Shown piece by piece: positions 11,064 to 21,605 of a stretch of 64,000 nt of DNA (the stretch's first letter is position 1; every line of letters begins with the position of its first letter). The stretch is from Trematomus loennbergii (lineage: Eukaryota; Chordata; Actinopteri; Perciformes; Nototheniidae): contig JAAOOA010001113.1 in NCBI GenBank assembly GCA_012861695.1, positions 1 to 64,000 of the forward strand, given 5' to 3'. The notes under the pieces were generated by a model. That model did no database searches, was not told the DNA's origin, and saw only the letters and a program-made list of their open reading frames with translations. The position numbers and the translations under genes are program-made.

Positions 11064-11072
11064 TTCCCAGAA
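11064..11072 (+). promoter_or_regulatory. GAS/STAT-like site, TRIM copy 2
   Basis: TTCCCAGAA matches the TTCN3GAA STAT consensus and lies about 130 bp before the leader-exon donor at 11,200. It is conserved in position in four sister copies. Confidence 0.45.
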
Positions 11073-11740
11073 ATCAAAGTTGAAGTTTATCTGAGCGACA
11101 GCAGAGCAGCAGCCGAGACAAGTCTCTGTTTCTCTGAAGAAACACTGAACTGAATCCAGAAGCTTTTATCAACAACACAGCAGGACTCTGCAAACACTGG
11201 TGAGTACACTACAGACACATCACTAAATATTTAGTCAAAGTTGGATTAAAATCAGAATCTGACTGTATTACATCAGTTTACCATATAAAGAATATTATAT
11301 AAATGTGTCAGTTAAGATAAAACCTCAACATTTACATTAGCAACAGCCAACAATACAACTGCAATGTAAACTCTGGTTAAGTTAGGTTAGAGAGCATACA
11401 GTCAAAGCTAGCATTAGCTTATGCTAATTTTCATATTTCCTGTATTTGAAAACATCTTTATAATGACTCTATTAAACAAAGTAGATTCTAAATATTAGAT
11501 TTGTTCTGGACTCTCCAAAGCAAGGGATCTGGTGTTGTGTTAAAGTGTTGCTTATAAAAGGCATGACAATTAGATATTTCATTTTATATATTTGTGGTAA
11601 GTAGCCTTGAGCTTTGAACCTGTTTCTGTAGTAACTGCTGTCTGCCTTTTGAAGCTGATAACGTTTACTGTTTTTTACTAGTATTAACTTCAGTGATGCT
11701 CAGCAGGAGGTTTCACTCCTCTGTTCAACAACGTGTTTAG

Positions 11741-12333
11741 TGTCACTACCCGATCTGCAGCCCTGCCCTATCTGCAGTGCACATGTGCGAGATGGTCCAG
11801 CATATTTGACAACTACATACGGCAACTCTAATAGGACACTTGACACAGTGGCTTTTGGCAAAGCAGAAAAAGAACCGAGAGAGATTATTGTTATTACAAC
11901 GTGACTTCACTATTATTTAACAACTCTTTTTATTGGGTTCTTTTATTTGGGGTTACGTACATTGTCAGAATAAGTGAGACATGGATTTAACTTCTGTTAG
12001 ACAGCTATCATACTGAATAAATATTTACTGTGAATGTATGCTAAAATGTATGGCATATAGCTGTCTAACAGAAGTTAAATCCATTTCTCACTTATTCTGA
12101 CAATGTACTTAACCCCAAATAAAAGAACCCAATAAAAAGTTGTTAAATAATAGAGAAGTCACGTTGTAATAACAATAACTCATCTCTCTCGGTTTTCGGT
12201 TTTCTTTGTGTGCTTTGCCAAATGCCACTGTGTCAAGTGTCCTAGTTGGGTTGCCGTACGGATTGTGCAATATGGCGGACCATCTCGCACATGCGCACTG
12301 CAGATAGGGCAGGGCGCAGATCGGGTAGTGACA
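11741..12333. mobile_element. Foldback (palindromic) element, arms about 270 bp
   Basis: The left arm (11,741 to about 12,009, starting tgtcactacccgatctgc) is mirrored by the right arm (about 12,058-12,333, ending gcagatcgggtagtgaca), around a loop of about 50 bp. The 5-bp word TTTAG flanks both ends (11,736-11,740 and 12,334-12,338). No ORF, so it is non-autonomous. Confidence 0.8.
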
Positions 12334-12605
12334 TTTAGATTAGATTAGATCAGATTACTCTATTGTCATTACAAAATGCAAGCACAGTGGATTAAGGGGG
12401 TCTAACCAGAGTGCAAAACAGTCAGTTATATACACAATTATCAGAAGTATGTACAAAATAAATGATACAAAAATAAAGGTAAATAGATGGGAAATGTATA
12501 AATAAGAAAATAAATACACAGATAATAATAAATACAGTGAATACAGTACTGTATATAAAACAGTAATGTACAAGGATGATTGCGCTTCAGCACAGCACAC
12601 GACAA
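12334..12605 (-). mobile_element. LINE 3'-end fragment, minus orientation
   Basis: Read on the minus strand it ends gtaatgacaatagagtaatc followed by repeats of tctaa. The same element in plus orientation lies at 30,840-31,012 (gacaataaagtaatctaatc). A short tandem-word tail is typical of L2/Rex-type non-LTR retrotransposons. No coding part remains. Confidence 0.6.
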
Positions 12606-12960
12606 CAACAACTAGTATTAACTTCAGTGATGCTCAGCAGGAGGTTTCACTCCTCTGTTCAACAACGGCAAAATCCCCCAACAGTATTAGAGCTTACACA
12701 TTGTGTTTCTTAGAGTTTAAACTGAATGCTGCTATGATTTTCCAGATTTATTTATAATATTAACAAACAGAGATTTTTTTAACATTTAACAATAACAGTG
12801 TACTGCAAATTTGAGCAATCTTTCACCCTCCGCATAATCATGATACATCAGCAGAGTTCAGTATCACCATCTATTTGACTTATAGCAAACAGATACAAGA
12901 GATTAAATCATATATACATTACAGTTTTGTTTTTTTCACACGTTTTGTCCTCAGAGAGAC

Positions 12961-14577
12961 ATGTCTGCTGCCAGCTGTCTGCTGACTGAAGATCAGTTTC
13001 TGTGCTCCATCTGTCTGGATGTGTTCACTGATCCAGTCACCACCATGTGGACACAACTTCTGTAAAGCCTGCATCTCTCAACACTGGGATACTAAAGTCC
13101 CCTATCAGTGTCCTAACTGTAAAGTTTCAACATAAAGCCTGAGCTGCGGTCAACACTTTCATCTCTGAGATGGCTGCTCAGTTCAGACAGTCAGCTCAAC
13201 AGAAAGCCAGCAGCAGCAGCTCAGAGCAACAAGTGGTCAAACCAGGAGAAGTTCCCTGTGACGTCTGCACTGGAACCAGACTGAAGGCCCTGAAGTCCTG
13301 CCTGGTGTCTGGCCTCCTACTGTGAGACTCACCTGGAGCCTCACTGAAAGCAGGCTTCAAAAACATCAGCTGATCGACCTGGGAGAACCTGGAAAGCAGG
13401 ATGTGTGTGAAGCACGATAAACTGCTGGAGCTGTTCTGTAAGACCGACCAGGTGTGTGTCTGCATGCTCTGCACTATTTAGACCACAAGACACATGATGT
13501 TGTTCCTCTGAAAGAAGGATATGAAGGAAAGAAGGCTGAGCTGGGGAAGACAGAGGCTGAAATTCAGCAGATGATCCAGAAGAGACGACTGAAGATTCAG
13601 GAGATGAATCGCTCAGTGGAGCTCAGTAAGGAAGGAGCAGACAGAGAGATAGCAGATGGTGTTCAGGTCTTCACCGCTCTGAAGGAGTCTGTTGAGAGAA
13701 GCCAGGCCGAGCTCATCGACACCATCAAAGAGAAGCAGAGAGAGACAGAGGAACAGGCTGAAGGCTTCATCAAAGAGCTGGAACAGGAAATCTCTGAGCT
13801 GAAGAAGAGAAGCTCTGAGGTGGAGCAGCTCTCACGCTCTGAAGACCAGCTCCACCTCCTCCAAAGCTTCACGTCCCTGAACGCTGCTCCACCCACCAAG
13901 AACTGGACAGAAGTCAGGGTCCGTCCACCTTCATATGAGGGGACTGTGGGAGAGCTGTGACTCAGCTGGAGGAGACGCTCAGTAAACAGATGAAGAAGCT
14001 GCTTGAGGTGGAGCTGAAGAGGGTCCAGCAGTATGAGGTGGAGGTGACTCTTGATCCTGATACAGCACATCCCAACTCATCCTGTCTGATGATGGAAAAC
14101 AAGTTAAACTTGGTGATGTGAGGAAGAATCTCCCAGACAATCCAGAGAGATTTGATTCTTGTGTGTGTCTTAGCAAAGCAGAGTTTCTCTTCAGGAAGAT
14201 TTTATTACGAGGTTCAGGTTAAAGGGAAGACTGTGGGATTTAGGAGTGGCCAGAGAGTCGATCAACAGGAAGGGACAGATCTCACTGTCTCCTCAGAAAG
14301 GTTACTGGATGATATGTTGAGGAATGAAAATGAGTACAAGCTCTTGCTGGTCCTCAGTCCGTCTCTCTCTGAAGTCTCAGCCTGAGAAGGTGGGGGTGTT
14401 TGTGGATTATGAGGAGGGTCTGGTCTCCTTTTATGATGTTGATGCTGCAGCTCTGATCTACTCCTTCACTGGCTGCTGCTTCAAAGAGAAACTCTACCCA
14501 TACTTTAGTCCCAGTCTTAATGATGGTGGTAAAAACTCTGCCCTCTGATCATCTCTCCTGTCAATCACACTGAGTAG
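12961..14577 (+). pseudogene. TRIM copy 2 (RING / B-box1 / B-box2 / coiled coil / PRY-SPRY), multiply frameshifted
   Basis: The ATG at 12,961 follows acceptor tgtcctcag; the leader exon ends at 11,199 (CACTG|gtgagt). All domain segments are present in order up to the TAG at 14,575-14,577. The frame breaks in the RING (2-bp loss before the CGH motif near 13,040), in B-box1 (near 13,307 and 13,345), before the B-box2, in the linker (actgtgggagagc, near 13,945), in the PRY (near 14,072) and in SPRY. The longest intact piece (13,454-13,960) is the coiled coil. This copy keeps the full-length B-box2 region (type I). The PRY lesion is shared with the 45-kb copy and so is inherited. Its leader intron carries the composite insertion. 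A family E3 ubiquitin ligase could not be made from this sequence as written. Confidence 0.88.
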
Positions 14578-15831
14578 AACAACCATTTGATTTTCTACAG
14601 AAAGATTCACTCTCACTAAATGTAATAAATGTATTCAACTGGGGAAGTACATTGTACACATTGTTAATGTTTCAGAATCTGATCACATATGGTTCACCTT
14701 GATGAGACGCATAAAAACACATAAATACTGATGAGTATGTTCTAATGTACTCTAGTTTATTCTACGGATTGCACTACCTGCCGTCATGACTTGAAGTGAT
14801 CAGAAAACTATTTACTCAGAAATAAACTTTTGCCACTTCTTTATATGTCAGGGGGACAAGAAAAGTATTTATTGTCTCAGAATTGTGTGTTCAAAAAGTG
14901 TTTCATACTTGCAGACATTACTAGTGGAAGTAATGCACTCCTTTTTCATTAGTAAAATACTGTATATATATTTTTTTATAATTTTCAATTGAGGGGAAAA
15001 TGATGGGTCTCTGGTGTGTTTTAAAGGGGAAGTTCAGGATTGATTATTGAATTATAGTATATTGGTACAAAATGTATTTACAGTTACTTGGAGAATCAAC
15101 AATACCTGATCATTAAACATTAGGCTGCAGTGGTTTAACAAACCAGGGAAATTAAATGTTACATCTCAGCTGTCTGTTGTGTTATGTTAATTGTATTTCG
15201 TCCACCTCTCTGCACACTGCTTGTAAAGTTTGAACAAAGCCTCAATGGATTAAAAAAAAGGAACAAAGAATGTTATTTTTTGTGTTTTTTTAAATGTACT
15301 TACTGAAGTACAGTTTTCACTAGTTCTCAACTTAGGGAAAGTATCTTAAAAAAATGTACTTAACTATTTCCATTTCTACTTAACTACATTTGTCTGATAG
15401 ATTTGGTTCTTCTGAAGCTTTATAAACTATTTAAAACCCTCTTGGATCAGCTGATCATAGATATTAAGATTGCTGTATATGTTTGTTAGAAATAAGGCCA
15501 TCAACTGGTTAGCTTAGCTTAGCATAAAGACTGGAAACAGGGAAGACAAAGCCAGCCTGTCCAAAGGTAACAAAATCCACCTATCAGCAGCTCTGAATCC
15601 AGTTTGTTTAATCCATACCAAATCAGAGGAGTAAAAACATCAATAAGACGTTTAACAGGGGATTATGGGTCGGGCTATTTCTTGACTGGGACCAAAACAA
15701 GTTGCCAAATTGTTTTTACATTTCAGTTTTCGTACAGAGATATATTAAGTACACTTAAATGTGTATTTTGTCACTCACTATTTCCCCCTTTTCCTAGTAT
15801 ATATGCTAAACTAAGCTAATCTAAGTGTCTG
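14578..15831. other. TRIM 3' region, duplicated block
   Basis: AATAAA lies about 50 bp after the TRIM stop. The block recurs after 24,306, 38,201, 46,794 and 54,706 with only small indels. It includes a gttagcttagcttagcat-type phrase and ends with a pyrimidine-rich acceptor-like site (tttcccccttttcctag) at 15,797. The 71-codon ORF at 15,604-15,819 is not recognised and has no support. Confidence 0.5.
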
Positions 15832-16405
15832 ATGGCTGCAGCCTGTGTCAGTGAGAGCGGTCTGACTGGTTGGACTGCTTCTAATGATTATGATCTCATT
15901 CTTCACCTTGAACACACTCCAGCACTGCCTGTACAGGTGAGACTAACTCACTGCAAACGTCCCGTCTGACTGGGAGATAAATAAAGGGTTTTTTAAATAT
16001 CAAAATTGCATGAAATATGCTTGTAAAGTCTATTTTATTAATGCCCTGTTTATAAGATGGAGCTTATCATTTGAAATGTCATTATTTTTAAAGAGGTGGA
16101 TGGTGAATAATATTACAATTAAAAATGTTTCACTCACATCATGACTTTGTTTTTTATTACAGTACACGTTTTCTGAAATGTTATCTTTAAATATACTAAC
16201 GCATACAGAAACAGCACAGAAATGTGTACACTGGTTAAAACCAGGATCACATTCTTGTTTTATTGTCGACTTATTAGAGTCAAAGGTTTTTACAGAGGGG
16301 AGTTTTGATATGGGTTTGTACCACGACATAAATCCAGAAAAACTGTCAGCAGCCTTTAAGAAAAATCTATTCTCCACATGTTTTTTAGGGAAACAGATGT
16401 TATAA
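15832..16405 (+). CDS. Candidate two-exon gene, 115 codons, unknown function (copy 1)
   Basis: Exon 1 (15,832-15,936) runs ATGGCTGCAGCC..GTACAG with donor CAG|gtgaga. Exon 2 (16,163-16,405) follows ttttttattacag and reads on in phase 0 to TAA. The product starts MAAACVSESGLTGWTASN and ends FSTCFLGKQML. The intron is 226 bp, and a strong acceptor at 15,797 would give a 5'-UTR exon. There is no signal peptide, membrane segment or motif I can name; five cysteines, and no match to the neighbouring families. It lies between a TRIM gene and the alpha spacer. Two sister copies exist. Sister copies are almost identical in non-coding DNA too, so their conservation does not prove coding. Alternative: chance splice-compatible ORFs. 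Confidence 0.35.
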
Positions 16406-17260
16406 TCCTTAACGCAATCATCAATAATCAGTCTATAAATCTGGCTATTGATGATATATGAACAAACCACTCAGAGTACAGATGGGAGTGAAACTCATTT
16501 GAGAGAAAAAAAAGGCCTTGTATTGTGAATTTACATTTTGCAGTACACAGGTAATTAAGTAAAAAAATAGTAACTAATTCATATGACCACTTTTTGTATT
16601 AGATTCTAATTTAATCTGGCATTATTTAATGATAACATAGTAAGGAATCAAAATAGCCCAACCTTTCAAAACTGTCAACCAATGGTGACATACCTTCACC
16701 TGTTAGCGACACAATGCTTGAATAGCACGTTCTCTAACAGGGAGTTGGCTCAAGGAGTAAGAGGTTAAAATAAGGGCAGTGTCTGCAAGATTCAATACAA
16801 CCTGTCTGCACTGAGTAAACTAAAATATGCTATGAGACAGTGAACAAATGTGCAATCTCATAGTACGTCCCAACACACACAATATGTCTAAGAATACTTC
16901 AGTTGTACTGTGTGAATGAGGTCAAAGGTTATATTTCAATGTGTGTTCATTGAATTATACTGGAAGTAGTGTATCAGGTTGTTTCTGTGCTGAATGACAA
17001 ACTAATTGACTTAACAACTGAGTATTTGCACTTGTGAGGGATCTTAAAGTCTGTTGATAGATGCCTTACTGACTTTGACCTTTAAAAAACGAGAGCACAA
17101 AAAACCTCACTGACATTGAACTGTCTGACTGACTGAGTGCAAGTAGTGGAAGAAGTATTAAAGAGGCACTGTTATGCTTTTGGGGTTTCCCCTTTCCTGT
17201 AGTGTGTTCTGGAGGTTTGTGTGCATGTGAATGGTCTGCTAAATAATAAATATTACATCA
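16406..17260. other. Spacer, duplicated block
   Basis: AT-rich sequence shared with 26,070-26,820 and 56,530-57,380. At 17,160-17,230 a MITE-like end (aggcactgttatgcttttgg) is present. No gene is seen. Confidence 0.4.
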
Positions 17261-17269
17261 AAAATACTC

Positions 17270-18680
17270 AGATCTTGTACTTGAGTAAAAGTAGAAGTAC
17301 CAGAGTGTAGGAATACTCTGTTACAGTAAAAGTCCTGCGTTCAAAATGTTCCTCAAGTAAAAGTAGAGAAGTATCTCATATCAGATCTGTAAGTAACTAA
17401 AGGTATTAAATACATGTAGTGGAGTAAAAGTACACCATTTACCTCTGAACTGAAGTGGAGTGAAGTACAAAGTAGCAACAAATGGAAATACTAAAGTACA
17501 GGTTCCTCAAAATTGTGCTTAAGTACAGTACTTGAGTAAATCTACTTAGTTACTTCCCACGTCTGCTTCTCCTTTGCAGATAAAACTTGATTTAGTCTCG
17601 TACCGTAGTGATACACCTGAAAATGTGCATAATAGGGCGCGGTTTCAGACCCGATGCATATATAAATACACAAATGTTCCAAAACAAACATCTCTACCCC
17701 CGTTACAACACATGCTAGGTTAGCTAGCTAACTTGCAGCAGATCTGCAATAATATCTGAAGGAATCATGCGATCGCATTGTTAAAATAAGTCAGTAAACA
17801 TTTTTATTTTAGGTAAGTTTCCAACAACAGAGACAGTTGGCACACTTTATAATCCCTGAACATCACTAAGTGCTCCGGTCCCAACTGTGTGCGTCACTTT
17901 TTAGGGTCCGTGTTGTTTATTTAGTTTCTTTATTTGCAGCGTTTTGTTCACTTTTAGTAAACGCTACACATGTTTCCTCAAGTTGGTGAAGATGTTTCTT
18001 CTCGTGGTCCATTGTAACGCATTTGCACCTGTAGGCCACCGTAAGGAAAGCACGCTTAAATGGAAAATGTGACCCCATGCAGAAGTACATCCTGGTATTT
18101 TGGCACTTAAGGGATGTTAGTACTGCTTCTTCTAGAGTTATTAGAGCTATTGTTTCTGTTCATTTCACACACAGCATGCACACACAATACTACCATGTTC
18201 TTTAGCTTTAAGGTTATTTGTATATAGTTACATTTGAATGTGTTGTAAATACTGTACATTTTTAATGCTAAATTGTTTCTTAAAAATACTTATTTTTATT
18301 TTCCTTATATATATATTGTCGTGGCTTCCTTCCTTATTTTTCTATCAAGCCACTAGACGCCTTAAACAGACATTTTTAACTCGTTTTCTTTCCTTTATCT
18401 TTGTGTTACTTACAGTTGAAGAGTTGCTTGGCCTCCGATGATTTTGATGATATGATGCGATGTGTTTGCTCAAAATAAAATAACAACTTGTACACATGCA
18501 ACAAAGAAAAGAGGCCTTTACAATAGTCAAAACAAATAGGCAAAACTCAAATAAAATAACAAACAACTTAGGTGTTCTTTCTTTCTTGAAATATAACTTA
18601 ATAACTTAAAGGGTAATTGAACGGTTAAAAACTGTTCCTCGACGGCGTCTTTCTGACAGGTTGCTGCCCATCACTGTCAC
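17270..18680. repeat. Alpha spacer, copy 1, left part
   Basis: Near-identical to 39,262-40,540 and 58,950-60,105. It begins with repeated ttgagtaaaagtagaagtac words, contains the 7-bp astacin exon scar CACTACG|gtacga (minus strand, about 17,604-17,611) and then AT-rich DNA without a recognised gene. Confidence 0.6.
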
Positions 18681-18696
18681 TTAAAGGAGGCGCCGT

Positions 18697-18738
18697 GGGA
18701 ATTGTAGTCTTTCATAGTGTGTTGACTACAGACGTCAC
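18697..18738. promoter_or_regulatory. ZNF143/Staf-like plus CRE-like promoter element, alpha copy 1
   Basis: GGGAATTGTAGT (18,697-18,708) is the reverse of the ACTACAATTCCC core bound by ZNF143/Staf, and GACGTCAC (18,731-18,738) resembles a CRE. Both recur at 40,554 and 60,127. The downstream plus-strand ORF starts at 18,965. Either strand could be transcribed. Confidence 0.4.
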
Positions 18739-18799
18739 GATTAGGTGGCCTTTCTTATAAAAACAAAATACTGGCTCTAACATATATACTTTGCAACTT

Positions 18800-18897
18800 A
18801 TTTCTTTAGATTGTTTATGTCGCACCACCAGATACCAAAGCAGATTCCTTGTATGTTTAAACGTACCTGGCAATAAACTTGATTCTGATTCTGATGC
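18800..18897 (+). mobile_element. LINE 3'-tail fragment
   Basis: The phrase ggcaataaacttgattctga followed by a repeated ttctgat is typical of fish non-LTR retrotransposon ends. It is also present at 40,660-40,756 and 60,230-60,326. Confidence 0.45.
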
Positions 18898-18964
18898 ATA
18901 CTCTCTTATGCTTTGACCTCTTCTGTCTGGCCTTATATGAAGACAATTAAAGGACACGAACAAC

Positions 18965-19201
18965 ATGGCCTCTCTTCTGCCTGAAAGTAAAAGCAGTTCT
19001 GACATGTTGACGTTGTTCCCTCAGATATCTGCCTCTGAGAGAGAGAGTCCCGACGTGTCGCCTCAGGGCAGAGAGAGAGACAAAGATTTCAGAGACGTGT
19101 CCATCACTGAGGAGCGGGAGGAATGTGGGAGATCAGGATGGAGACGGTTGAGATTGACTTTCACTGATCGACAGACGAGGAAAGAGCCACACATGACTTG
19201 A
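18965..19201 (+). CDS. Short ORF, 78 aa, hypothetical (alpha copy 1)
   Basis: It starts at aacaacATGG, a good Kozak context, 230 bp after the ZNF143/CRE-like pair. The product begins MASLLPESKSSSDMLTLFPQ and is very charged (about a quarter Arg/Glu/Asp) with no motif. The 40.8-kb copy is open with one in-frame extra codon; the 60.4-kb copy is frameshifted. Splicing may occur: gtttttcag|TGGCATTTC lies downstream at 19,424. I do not recognise it, and it may be non-coding. Confidence 0.3.
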   Translation: MASLLPESKSSSDMLTLFPQISASERESPDVSPQGRERDKDFRDVSITEEREECGRSGWRRLRLTFTDRQTRKEPHMT

Positions 19202-19603
19202 AAAGGAAAGTTACATTAGCTTGAAATGCTTTTGTGTCCTCCCTGCTGTATTGTCTTCCTTCAAAATAGAAAATGTTCTTTTGTTTGTGCTTCAGTTGTG
19301 TTTATTTACACTGCATAACGATCTTTAAAGAAGGATCACTGTGTAGATGACACTGAGGATGATTGTGCAAGCTGTGTTTTAAATAGTATGTGAACATAAA
19401 TGTGTTATTTCACTTGTTTTTCAGTGGCATTTCTGGATTGAGGCGTACATTTGAAACTTCTCATTAAAGTAAATGCTGATTTTCCATTTCCATTCTGAGG
19501 GAAACACAATAGTTTTAGTGGTGATGCTTAAATACCTGTGTCATTAAAGCAGTTCTGTAAAGGTGTGTTAGCAGGTCTCTCCATGTGAACTGTGAGGATG
19601 TGT

Positions 19604-19616
19604 CGCCCCCTAGTGG
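19604..19616 (+). promoter_or_regulatory. CTCF-like core motif (alpha copy 1)
   Basis: CGCCCCCTAGTGG fits the CTCF core YGCCMYCTRSTGG at every position. Identical sites lie at 31,212-31,224, 41,464-41,476 and 61,039-61,051. Confidence 0.4.
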
Positions 19617-20353
19617 ACAAACATCTACACTACATGCAGTCAAGATTTTTACTGTAGTTACATTCTGAGGTACTTTATTTTGATCTTGAATATGTTTTTA
19701 TGTATTAATTTGTCATTCAAATAAAGTATACTGTGTTATTACCCCTGTCATTCATTCTATCAGAGTCCTTTCTGTACAAAGCCATCGTTGTTCATTCATT
19801 AAAAGCCGAGCAACGATCTGCAGAATGAAGCTGTTAATCAATATCAACATTAAACGTTCAAACACCTTCTTCTTTTTTTGGAGTATCGGAAGAAAGATGT
19901 GGAAAATCATCTTCACATTATTGAGGTTTTAATAAAGAAAATACCTTTTATTTCCTAAAAGAACCGAGGTTGACTTTGTTTAAAATCGGCATGCAGGTAA
20001 AATTAGTGTTAAAACATGATAAATAAATACATAAAAGTGCTTTTAAAAATAAGTGCTGGTAATAAAAATCACATCAACCCAAATGTTAAAATATGTAAAA
20101 TATAAAACAAATATGTAAAATATAAAAATAAAATACACACGGGTTAGTAGGCACACGGGGAGGGAAATATCTTAAAATAAAGTCAACCAAGTGTCCCTAA
20201 AAGTGTTTAAAACCCAGGCCGAGGTCTAGAGAGGTGGTGCAGGTGAGACATGGGACACGCCTCGGATGATGTTTTAAAAAATACTTTATTAAGGGCTTAT
20301 TTGAGGGTGTTTTAGAGCATGGATGTATAATAAGAACAGTTTAGGATACAGAC

Positions 20354-20532
20354 CGGACTGGATGTTCTCCCACAGGATGTGGATGTGCTGGTCTCTGTCG
20401 GAGCGGCACTGCTCGTGGTTGAACCCGAGCGCGTGCAGCAGCTCGTGTTGAACCGTGCTGTGATACAGGCAGCCCTGCCGGTCCAGAGACACCGTCTGGG
20501 AGTAGCCCCGACGCCCCACGTACGAGTAACAG
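20354..20532 (-). pseudogene. Astacin metalloprotease, zinc-site exon (frame intact)
   Basis: On the minus strand, ttgcag|C is followed by [20 protein letters not shown] and then [19 protein letters not shown], the complete astacin zinc signature HExxHxxGFxHExxRxDRD: three His ligands, catalytic Glu, and the Arg-x-Asp-Arg-Asp that follows. It ends WENIQSG with donor TCCG|gtctgt. At 179 bp the phases are 1 and 1, so the frame is intact. On its 5' side a MITE fills the intron, and only the last 20 or so bases of the ASRERS exon survive (20,984-21,006). No Met-turn exon follows in this module, so the gene as a whole is incomplete although this exon is undamaged. Confidence 0.8.
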
Positions 20533-20554
20533 CTGCAACAAACACAACATTTAC

Positions 20555-20929
20555 AGGTCTCCTATCATGCAAATTGCACTTTTTCATGCCCTTTGTACAT
20601 AAAGATGTGTCCCCGGTGTGTCAGGGAACTCACAAAGTGTCAGAAAATAAAACCCTCTCTCTTTTCTCCGTACCCAAATCTCTAAAAACGGGGGAACAAC
20701 GGAGCTGATCCAGATTTGCGTCCGATATGACGTAATATCGGAAATGTGGGCGGGCTTTACACCCACGGCACTATCAGAAACGTTGCTATCAGAAACAATC
20801 GTGACAGTTTTGACGTAATATGGTCTTTGTTTACATTAGCAAGCATCGCTAACACTGTACTGGAGAGAGTATGTGTAAAAAAGCAGGAAATAAAAAAAAG
20901 GATGCCTCAAATAGTATAATAGGAGACCT
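20555..20929. mobile_element. TTAA-type MITE in an astacin intron (copy 1)
   Basis: The left end aggtctcctatcatgc and right end tataataggagacct are inverted repeats; TTAA follows on the right. The same element sits at the same intron position at 42,422-42,805 and 62,636-63,024, so it predates the duplications. Confidence 0.65.
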
Positions 20930-20983
20930 TTAAGAATCATAATCTGTTTTTTTGCAAAGTAGGTTTACAAATACGAGCTTTAC

Positions 20984-21006
20984 CCGCCGTCTGACTGGAT
21001 GTTCAG
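20984..21006 (-). pseudogene. Astacin ASRERS-exon remnant (3' end only)
   Basis: Only the end of the exon (CTGAACATCCAGTCAGACGG, donor GG|gtaaag) remains. Homology breaks at 21,006 into the pre-TRIM block (aacagagtgtaggaatactc). Confidence 0.65.
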
Positions 21007-21535
21007 TAACAGAGTGTAGGAATACTCAATAAAAGTCCTGCGTTCAAAATGTGACTCAAGTAAAAGTAGAAAAGTATTATCATCAAAATATAGTTAAAAT
21101 ACGAAAAGTAAAAGTAGTCATTGTGCAGATTGGTCCATTTCAGAATAATATATGATATGTTTTATAATGATTGATCATTAAAGTGTTCTCAAAGCTGGTA
21201 AAGGTGCAGCTAGTTTGAATGACTTTGTATACTGCAGGGTAGCTTGTGAATTTACTCCAGGTGGAACTAAAGTCTGATTTAACACTTGATTATATTTCAC
21301 ATCATTCATCCAGATCTGTGAAGTAACTAAAGGTATTACATACATGTAGTGGAGTAAGTACAAAGTAGCAAAAGCATGGCATTTAAGTACAGTCTATGGT
21401 ACAGACCCATTTTGTATAAGAGTGGTGCGGCTATCCCGTTCGCGTGGGGTGCAGCTGCCTCCTCCCAGCTGTTGTTTATCGCGTGGCCGGGGTAGAGAGA
21501 GCGTTTTTTCCTGTCCATCATATGTTATAGTCTAT

Positions 21536-21605
21536 AGTCCTCTCCTATTGGCCGGTCTCGATGGGGGGCGGGTCTTCCTCCCGGGTTCGTTCCTCTGTGA
21601 TTAAT
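21536..21605 (+). promoter_or_regulatory. CCAAT/GC-box cluster upstream of TRIM copy 3
   Basis: An inverted CCAAT box (ctATTGGccgg) and a GC box (ggggggcggg) sit in a small GC-rich island about 550 bp before the leader donor. The island recurs at about 10,625, 35,030, 43,760, 51,765 and 63,800. The transcription start was not located, so the promoter role is an inference. Confidence 0.35.

Larger units (their letters stand above)
11677..12667. mobile_element. Composite insertion bounded by a 57-bp direct duplication
   Basis: Bases 11,677-11,733 are repeated at 12,611-12,667 (actagtattaacttcagtg onward). Between them lie a long palindrome and a reversed LINE 3' end. Sister introns at 36.03, 44.83 and 52.80 kb carry this 57-bp segment once and nothing between, so the insertion is specific to this copy and lies in the TRIM leader intron. 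Confidence 0.8.

Noticed and set aside
13663..14070. Minus-strand ORFs opposite the TRIM coiled coils (also 23,381-23,617; 37,023-37,259; 45,886-46,122; 53,783-54,019)
   Set aside because: They are antisense shadows of the conserved coiled-coil codons and recur only because the sense strand does.
16030..16470. 146-codon minus-strand ORF
   Set aside because: It overlaps the spliced plus-strand frame, crosses its intron border, has AT-rich composition and no splice or promoter support; the plus-strand two-exon reading is better supported.
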